Source: Ophiosphaerella korrae (lineage: Eukaryota > Ascomycota > Dothideomycetes > Pleosporales > Phaeosphaeriaceae). From it: a stretch of DNA of 64,000 nucleotides. Below the pieces are notes generated by a model that was given only the letters and a program-made list of their open reading frames with translations, did not search any database and was not told the DNA's origin. Below are positions 57,892 to 64,000 of this stretch, piece by piece (position 1 is the first letter of the stretch; each line of letters starts with the position of its first letter). Location of the stretch: assembly GCA_028456385.1 (NCBI GenBank), contig JALNQF010000010.1, positions 1 through 64,000 on the forward strand, given 5' to 3'. Both the position numbers and the translations under genes were made by a program.

Positions 57892-59304
57892 TCATATCCG
57901 CGTTACTTCCTTCCCTTGTAATTCCGGCCGTTCGACGTCCAGTTCATCCCTCAATGCAGCGTACATGGAATCGCCAAGAATAATAGATAAGCCCAGGCTC
58001 CACACAAGTGTAATGGCGTAAAAGAAGTTCGCATTGCCCGACCCAGCATACACCCAAAGATGATAGAAAGCCGGTCCTAGAACCGAAGCATAAAGTATCG
58101 CCGTGAAGGCTACGAAAGTATATCGCATTACTATGTGAGTTAGCATCGAATATGTTGACGATAAACGTGGAACACACTTACATGGAAAGAGATGGCGGAA
58201 CAGAGGGACCAAAGAGATGTACAATGCGGCATCAGCTATGCTAGGATATGGGGTAAAGATGGCAAATACGCCAGTCAATGTACATGCAACAAACAAAGGC
58301 TGCTTATGTAGGCGAATGGTAAGGCCAGGCATATATGACGCGGCATGGAGCCAAAAAACGCCCAGGAAGAACTCGCGGAATGAATCAAACATCTCTATGA
58401 AGAAGTACCACCACAGACCCACGTTGGGCGTGAGATCCGAAAGAAGCAGTCGCACTCCATATGTGGCTCCCATGAAGTCCCACGAGCCGGTGATGAAGGC
58501 GGAAACAGAGAGCAATGCACCTATGACGACCGCCAAGCCAAGTGTATGGGCAATGGCGAAGGACCATACATTCGGCTTGGTGTTCGTCTTCATGGCACGT
58601 GCGTCATACAGGAGTACCATTAGGGGTGGGAACAGGAGTATAGGGTGCATTGAGAGGTATGCGGCGAAAGACAAGGCTAGGACGAAGGTGCTACTCGCTC
58701 CTTGGGAGGCTTTGGCCATGGCAGTCAGGATAAAGAGGTTGGAGAATGCGGAGGTAGATCGAGCTATGCATGTCGCAATGGTGAAAGGATTGAGGAGGAA
58801 CCTGTGCCTAGTTAAAACGTGATACAACCCAAGCAGTTATCATACGTTACCCTGCTGCCACTGCTAGACTGGTCCACCGCAAGTCCTTCCTCGAGGAAAC
58901 GAACAATCGCGTAGCAACATTCTGCCCACTGCTGGCAATTTGCGCAATGGCATTGGCACTCAAAAGATCGACGACGGTATATAGCAGGGTGGTAGCAAGA
59001 GGGTTGGAGGATGGGTTTGGGAGGAGCGAGAAGAGTGGCAGGAGGAGGGGTGCTTGGTGATATACGCCACCATCGTAGGGAGAGACATTGCGCGTGTAGA
59101 GGAAAACGCCTTCTTGCACTGCAGCATGTAAGTCAAGAAACCATCACGTGGCCTAGACATTGGGTGCATACATCTCTTGAAGCTGGTGACTGGTGTGGAC
59201 ACTTCAACTCGGCCAGAGAGAAGGCCAGGGAGGGCGGGAAAGACAGTGGGCAGCAGCACGCGCACGGCGGCGGCGGCTACAAAGAGGAGAAGCTTCTCGG
59301 ACAT
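57892..59304 (-). CDS. GAB1: GPI transamidase subunit PIG-U/GAB1
   Basis: A multi-pass ER membrane subunit of the GPI transamidase, which attaches GPI anchors to proteins. Exons are 59304-59172, 59118-58851, 58801-58182 and 58130-57892, giving 419 residues. Recognised segments are EVSTPVTSFKRLQEGVFLY, YDGGVYHQAPLLLPLF (the luminal signature), VVDLLSANAIAQIA, GFLLNPFTIATCIARSTSAFSNLFIL, LSMHPILLFPPLMVLLYD, PNVGLWWYFFIEMFDSFREFFLGVFW, and MRYTFVAFTAILYASVLGPAFYHLW. These are conserved from yeast Gab1 to human PIGU. Intron 3 (58181-58131) is 51 bp and has no stop in frame, so retaining it would simply add 17 residues. The gene is divergent from pescadillo, with 231 bp between the start codons. 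Confidence 0.9.
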
Positions 59305-59535
59305 GATTGTTTGGCGCTACCGAGGCATTTGGGATATTGCGAATATATCCGTTAGCATTTGGCCTCTTGGAGCTCTGCCTCTGCTCGTGTCTGGCAGCAT
59401 CAGGCCCTTGTCTGGCCCACGGCGCTAACTCCGGCAGCACCTCGGCTCTTCCGTCGCAACTTGAACTTTTTTGTGCCCGCCGCCAAAAGTTCGCCCAGCA
59501 ACATTGCACGGCAAGGAAGTGTACCAACTCTCGCA
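59305..59535. promoter_or_regulatory. bidirectional promoter, PIG-U (-) and pescadillo (+)
   Basis: Only 231 bp separate the two start codons, so both genes must share promoter sequence or have overlapping leaders. No TATA box is evident. Specific factor sites are not assigned. Confidence 0.7.
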
Positions 59536-61610
59536 ATGGCAGGCCGATCAAAGAAAAAAGGTGCGATTGAGCTTACAGCACAGCATATCTTTAGCTAACA
59601 CATACGCAAGGCACTTCTGGTGCGGCCAAAAACTACATCACCCGTACCCGCGCGGTCAAGAAGCTCCAAATCTCGCTCCCAGACTTCAGACGGTTGTGTA
59701 TCTTCAAGGGCATCTACCCCCGCGAGCCCAAGAACAAGAAGAAAGTGACCAAGGGATCCACCGCCGCCACCACCTTCTACTACACCAAGGACATTCAATA
59801 CCTGCTGCACGAGCCGCTCCTCGCAAGGTTCCGTGAGCACAAGTCGGTCGCAAAGAAGATTGGTCGCGCCCTAGGCCGCGGCGAAGCAGGAGACGCTGCT
59901 CGCCTGGAGAAGAATCTTATGCCCAAGGTCAAGCTTGACCACATCATCAAAGAGCGCTATCCCACTTTTGTCGATGCTCTGCGCGACCTCGACGATGCCC
60001 TCTCCATGCTCTTCCTGTTCGCCAACCTCCCCTCCAGTGACCACATTCCTGCGAAGACCATCGCACTATGCCAGCGACTTACTCGCGAATTTGAACACTA
60101 CGTAATCACGTCGCACGCTCTGCGTAAGTCATTCCTCTCTATCAAGGGTATCTACTACCAGGCCACCATCCAAGGCCAAGACATCCTATGGCTTGTCCCC
60201 TACCGCTTCGTCCAGCGAACCGGTGGAGATATCGACTTCAGGATCATGGGCACCTTTGTCGAGTTCTACACTACTCTATTAGGCTTCGTCAACTACCGCC
60301 TGTACACGTCAGTAGGCCTCGTATACCCCCCCAAGTTCAACGCCAAGAGTGACGAGCAAGGCGGCGAACTGGCTGCATTCCAACTGGAAGGCAAGGCAAA
60401 TGCTACAAATGGTGCCGCTCATGACCATGACGAGGACACCGAGATTAACCCAGAAGCACAAGCGATTGCCGACAGGGCCGCTGCTATGGATGACGAGGAA
60501 GAAGTTGTCATGGCAGAGGCAACTGCTGAAGATGACGACGAGCAAAACAATGAGCAGATTGACAAATTTGAACCAACAGCCCCTGATGCCGATATCCTAC
60601 CTCAACCACAAGCAAGTAGTGCTGAGGTTGCCTCTCTGTTCGCCCCGTTCACATTCTATCTATCGCGTGAGATACCTAGGGCATCTCTCGAATTCATATT
60701 AAAGGCCTTCGGATCCAAGAGGGTAGGCTGGGACGCTATTCTTGGAGACGGTGCCTTCACAACTAATGAATCCGATCCTGCCATTACTCATCAGATTATC
60801 GACCGACCTTACCTATCAAATGGAGCGGTATCTGAGGTCTCACAAACGGAGGAGGACGATACTGCAGCCCCTAAAGCTCAGTGGCCGCGATCAACCATGC
60901 CAGGCCGGACATATGTGCAACCGCAATGGGTTTGGGACTGCATCAATCAGGGCAAACTATTGCGACCAGACCTATATGCGCCTGGTGCTGAGTTGCCGCC
61001 TCATCTGAGTCCTTGGGTTAAGGCAAAGAAGGGCGAATACGACCCTAACCTCCCATTGGCAGCACAGCAACCTGATGGTGAGGCAGAGGCCTTTGAAGAT
61101 ATGGCAAACGAAGATGAGGATGTACCGGACGCCGGTGATGACGACGAGGACATGGAAGCGATCGTCGACCGTGAAGATTCTGTCGAGGCCGGGGAAGGCA
61201 TGGACATTGCCGAGAGCGGCTCAGATGACGACAGCGACTCAGATTCAAGTGCCGAAGGTGACGATTTTGGCGGCTTTGATGATTCCGATGCCGAGTCCGA
61301 CATCTCAGAGGGCGAAGCTGCTCGCCTTGAACATCAACGCGAACTCGAGGCCGAAGCAACCGGTAAGAAGCTCGAAGTCAAAGCCCCAACCAAAAAGGAG
61401 CAAAATGCAGCCATTCGCAAGAAATTTGACAAGAAGAAGCGCCAGGAGGAAGAGGAGCGCGATAGACAAAAGATGATGTTGTCCAACAAGAAACGAAAGT
61501 TGCTCAAGCGTATTGAGTACGGCGAGAACAAGCGGGACACTGAGTCTGAGAGCCTCCGCAAGAAGCGTGCTAAGCTTGAGAAGGCCAAGGCTGCAGCGGA
61601 GGCTTTGTGA
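59536..61610 (+). CDS. NOP7: pescadillo (NOP7), ribosome biogenesis
   Basis: A nucleolar member of the PeBoW (Nop7-Erb1-Ytm1) complex for 27S/5.8S-25S rRNA maturation and 60S assembly. Exon 1 is 59536-59560 (MAGRSKKK plus one base) and exon 2 is 59611-61610, giving 674 residues. The pescadillo N-terminal domain is unmistakable: [104 protein letters not shown], and [21 protein letters not shown] domain follows from about residue 350 to 475 ([14 protein letters not shown], then [15 protein letters not shown] with its key Trp), ending ELPPHLSPW. The C-terminal 200 residues are acidic, then Lys/Arg/Glu-rich coiled coil. All family landmarks are present. Confidence 0.95.
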
Positions 61611-62800
61611 AGAACAAAGTATAAAATTGGTGATTAGGCGTTATAGGCGGGCCGGCGTTTGGGCTGCTTGTCAAGTATTGCAATGATGTATGTAGCGGAA
61701 TGTCTTGCTAGTCGTTGAGAGAAAAAAAAAAACGGCAACTTCAATGTTTTCTTTAGACTTTGATCTTGAGTTATCAATGTCAACGCGCACAGACCCATGC
61801 ACCCACCCCTTCGTCAAGCTCTACACAAAAGAGACATGATCCTAGGACCTAAAGCGTTTCAACATGAATTGATCATCTGTTTGTAATATTGAAAAACCTG
61901 GTCGATAATGCTCGTACCGCACGGAGCTCAAGGCTATATAAAGGGCGTTGGTGGCGCAGGCATCTGACTCTGACAGGGATCGAATGAGTCAAAACTCAGA
62001 CCACCAACGACATATGAATCTACACCTCGCTAATTTTCTCTCTCTACGCCTTACATTTGACCATACATACCAAAAGCCCAAGAATATCTGAGAAAAGCTT
62101 CAAAAGTTAGCAAAATGGCTTAATCAACTTCTTCCGTCCGAGCCATGGTCTCATCTGGCCGCCTACCAAGGTAGCAAACACCCAAACCTGGTACGACCAA
62201 CACCCCATCCGCATTTAGAAGACCCTTTACTAACGGTATTTCCGCAGTATCTTATAGCAATGCTATAAAAATGCAGTCTCCTCCCAACACGGGATGTATT
62301 CCCAAATTGCCCAGCCACCGATGCCCGAGAACTGTGCAGGGCGCCGAGCCGAAGCCGATAGTTAAACGACGAAGAAAAATTGCACGCACAAAATTTTCGA
62401 TTCAGCGAGTGGAGCACCATATTTATTCCATCGCATCAAGAGTTTGAAAGGTACAGCTCCTAATCAAGGATGATCGGAGCTTTGCTAACACTCAAACTAG
62501 CCTTGTGGCTTGCTGCATTGACTTGTGTGTGTAGCAGACACAGTGCATCACGTGATTTGGCGTTCACCTATGTTCCCTTTACTTTGATTTATCCTTGCGA
62601 AAGCGTGCGGCATACATTCGCTAGTGGTCACCCATACGAGATCGAGATTCACGTACTGCTATCAAACCATATTGACGCAGGCCTCGCACCACTTACCTCT
62701 GTCCTCTTCACAACGTCCCTACAATCTGAGTATCATCAAGCCACCATATCCCACTCCCACTCTTCCCAATTACGACCTGGAAGTCTATCTAGACCCTACG
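61611..62800. other. intergenic with candidate ncRNA
   Basis: The 3' flank of pescadillo, a structured TATA-preceded element at 61935-62009 and the upstream region of the gene at 62801. An alternative open frame (62470-63318, +) overlaps that gene and looks like a shadow. Confidence 0.5.
61946..62009 (+). ncRNA. candidate structured RNA, tRNA-like
   Basis: A perfect 9 bp outer stem pairs CGTTGGTGG (61946-61954) with CCACCAACG (62001-62009). Inside it a TGAGT/ACTCA hairpin closes a CAAA loop, and TGGCGCAGG next to the outer stem resembles a tRNA A-box. TATATAAA lies at 61935-61942, only 4 bases upstream of the stem. At about 64 bases it is shorter than a normal tRNA, and a canonical anticodon arm and T-loop are not formed. 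It is therefore not a standard tRNA: a degenerate tRNA, a tRNA-derived repeat, another small RNA or chance are all possible. Confidence 0.3.
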
Positions 62801-63655
62801 ATGGCCGTACAACTCTTCCCCACGCTCCCCCCAGAACTCCGCACACAAATATACACATACCTCTCCACCCACACCTCCTCAACAACCGGCCTCCACCTCC
62901 CCCTCAAAACCTACCACAACAAACACACCACCATCCAGCTCACCCCATATCACACCGGCGCCCCATCCCTTCTCTCCCCCGCCTTTGCCGAAGCACACGA
63001 ATACGCCACTCACCTGCGCAACACCGCCGCGCTCAAAATCGCACTCGTGTTCCAAGGCCGGTGTCAAACCTTTGTTGCAGAACACTGGTCGGCCAAAGTC
63101 GCAGCGCACCTGAAGAAACTAGCGAAGACGCACACGTGGCTGAACAAGGTGGTTCGGTACGACGTGCACATCACGTGGCGCGCGGTGGATGGTGCGGGAT
63201 CGGGGAAAGCGAGCGCAGGACGGATTGTGAAGGAGATGGTAGCAGGGGTAACGAGTGTGTTGGGTGGCACAGATGGGAGGGCGAAGAAGGGGCGTTTGAA
63301 CGTTGTGGTTCGGCTTGAGTTTGGGGTTGGGGTGCAGATGGCGTGTTTTGGGAAGAGGTTTGGGGTTGGGGATTTTCTCGAGGGAGAGGGGTGGGGGAGG
63401 AAGACGGTGAAGGTGGTTTTGGAGCCGCGGGTGGGGGCAGTGCATGTTGAGGTTGGAAGGGGGCTTAGGGTTCTGCCTTGGGAAAAGAAAGAGAGTGGGT
63501 TGCTGGGTGGGGAGAAAGGGGGGGTGGTGTGGGGGGATGGGGATGAGGGTCAATTATTGATACGGAGGGGTTGGGAGGGTGGTGGGATTGTTGGTGGGAA
63601 GGGAGAGGATGCCGAGGCGGTGGTTTTGTCGAGGTTGAAGGAGGCTTTGCGGTAG
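62801..63655 (+). CDS. hypothetical protein, 284 residues
   Basis: Not recognised. A single exon with ATG at 62801 (MAVQLFPTLPPELRTQIYTYL). The opening FPTLPPELRTQIYTYLST is the short helical motif typical of fungal F-box-like or 2EXR-type proteins. No known fold can be named after it. A middle part with FAEAHEYATHLRNTAALKIALVF and HLKKLAKTHTWLNKVVRYDVHI looks globular. The C-terminal half is Gly/Val-rich and codon use becomes very G-rich (GGG and TGG), unlike the first half. In-frame ATGs upstream (62624) extend only through low-complexity sequence, so 62801 is preferred. Confidence 0.6.
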   Translation: MAVQLFPTLPPELRTQIYTYLSTHTSSTTGLHLPLKTYHNKHTTIQLTPYHTGAPSLLSPAFAEAHEYATHLRNTAALKIALVFQGRCQTFVAEHWSAKVAAHLKKLAKTHTWLNKVVRYDVHITWRAVDGAGSGKASAGRIVKEMVAGVTSVLGGTDGRAKKGRLNVVVRLEFGVGVQMACFGKRFGVGDFLEGEGWGRKTVKVVLEPRVGAVHVEVGRGLRVLPWEKKESGLLGGEKGGVVWGDGDEGQLLIRRGWEGGGIVGGKGEDAEAVVLSRLKEALR

Positions 63656-63922
63656 AGGTTTCAGAAGCTGATGTTAGTAGGCCCAATGATTTATGGTTTT
63701 GTTATAATTATTAGGGGATATAATTCATCATGGCTAGGATGTTGTAAGTCGGAGTTTGGGTTCGGGATGCCGGCATAGGTATCCCAAATCTGCCGCTCAG
63801 CATGCAAAACAAAGCACCTCCATGAACTAAGCTGGAACGAACTTGTACACAGCCAGAGGCTGAGACAAGCCGTGCTTGGCCGCCCTAGCTTGTCATACTA
63901 CAATATCACCACTGCCGGGTTT

Positions 63923-64000
63923 GTTGTTTGGAGGGAGTTGCGATGGTGGTGTGTTAGCGTTGTTTATGGTCTGTGCTAAGGTGGTCTGTGCTGGGTGTCT
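63923..64000. repeat. second, truncated copy of the 37.4 kb TIR element
   Basis: GTTGTTTGGAGGGAGTTG and the following GATGGTGG and TTAGCGTTGTTTA blocks align with 37543-37600 with small gaps. The window ends inside this copy, so its right end and inverted repeats cannot be seen. Similarity left of 63923 is weak. Confidence 0.6.

Noticed and set aside
62470..63318. 282-codon frame overlapping the gene at 62801
   Set aside because: Pro/His/Arg-rich shadow of a different frame. The frame starting at 62801 carries the protein-like LPPELRTQIYTYL opening.
1..64000. CRISPR arrays, integrons, plasmid origins and prokaryotic operons
   Set aside because: The intron-rich genes mark a eukaryotic nuclear segment, and no regularly spaced repeats were seen.

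Overview
This is a nuclear segment of a filamentous ascomycete, most likely a Dothideomycete (Pleosporales-like). The class is inferred from gene content and intron style, not from a marker gene. Protein-coding genes carry short spliceosomal introns of about 45-135 bp with GT..AG (twice GC..AG) ends. Both strands are used, with no operons. Families that are common in ascomycetes are present: a PTH11-type rhodopsin-domain protein, a GH5 cellulase with an X2-like module, a PNP-ankyrin protein, and MFS and ZIP transporters. All gene models below were spliced by hand, with reading frame checked exon by exon.

Layout. 1-4.1 kb: low-complexity sequence, an MFS transporter (-) and a small tail-anchored protein (-). 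5.1-6.4 kb: a G1-type cyclin (-), followed by a 5.2 kb gene-free stretch. 11.6-20 kb: a housekeeping block with UTP4 (U3 snoRNP), a DCAF11/LEC14B-like WD40 protein, the Sec61 gamma subunit (-) and a CFIm68-like RRM protein. 21-24.4 kb: a secreted GH5 endoglucanase and a membrane-anchored coiled-coil protein with a doubtful 3' end. 24.7-27.9 kb: a PNP-ankyrin NLR-like gene (-) interrupted by one in-frame TAG. 29.5-36 kb: folylpolyglutamate synthase, a ZIP metal transporter and a DHA1 drug/polyamine-type MFS transporter (-). 36-40.5 kb: gene-poor, with a 544 bp terminal-inverted-repeat element and a decayed ORF. 40.5-46.8 kb: a 1-Cys peroxiredoxin, a Ral2-like kelch/BTB protein and an RCR-like PY-motif membrane protein (-). 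49-57.4 kb: accessory block with a PTH11-like receptor, a 462 bp MITE, a Cys-rich single-pass membrane protein, a membrane-protein relic with an in-frame TGA (-), a decayed kinase-like gene and a small basic protein (-). 57.9-63.7 kb: a divergent PIG-U/GAB1 and pescadillo pair, a structured TATA-preceded element (candidate ncRNA) and a hypothetical protein. The last 78 bases match the interior of the 37.4 kb element.

Functional themes. Two genes serve ribosome biogenesis (UTP4, pescadillo) and two serve the ER membrane (Sec61 gamma, PIG-U). Others serve folate metabolism, mRNA 3'-end processing, the cell cycle and Ras/polarity signalling. The accessory genes concern the cell surface, environmental sensing and plant cell-wall attack. 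At least four accessory loci carry in-frame stops in otherwise well-conserved frames, and a fifth (23.4 kb) is ambiguous. Gene decay, possibly by C-to-T mutation such as RIP, is the most interesting recurrent signal, but it is unproven here.
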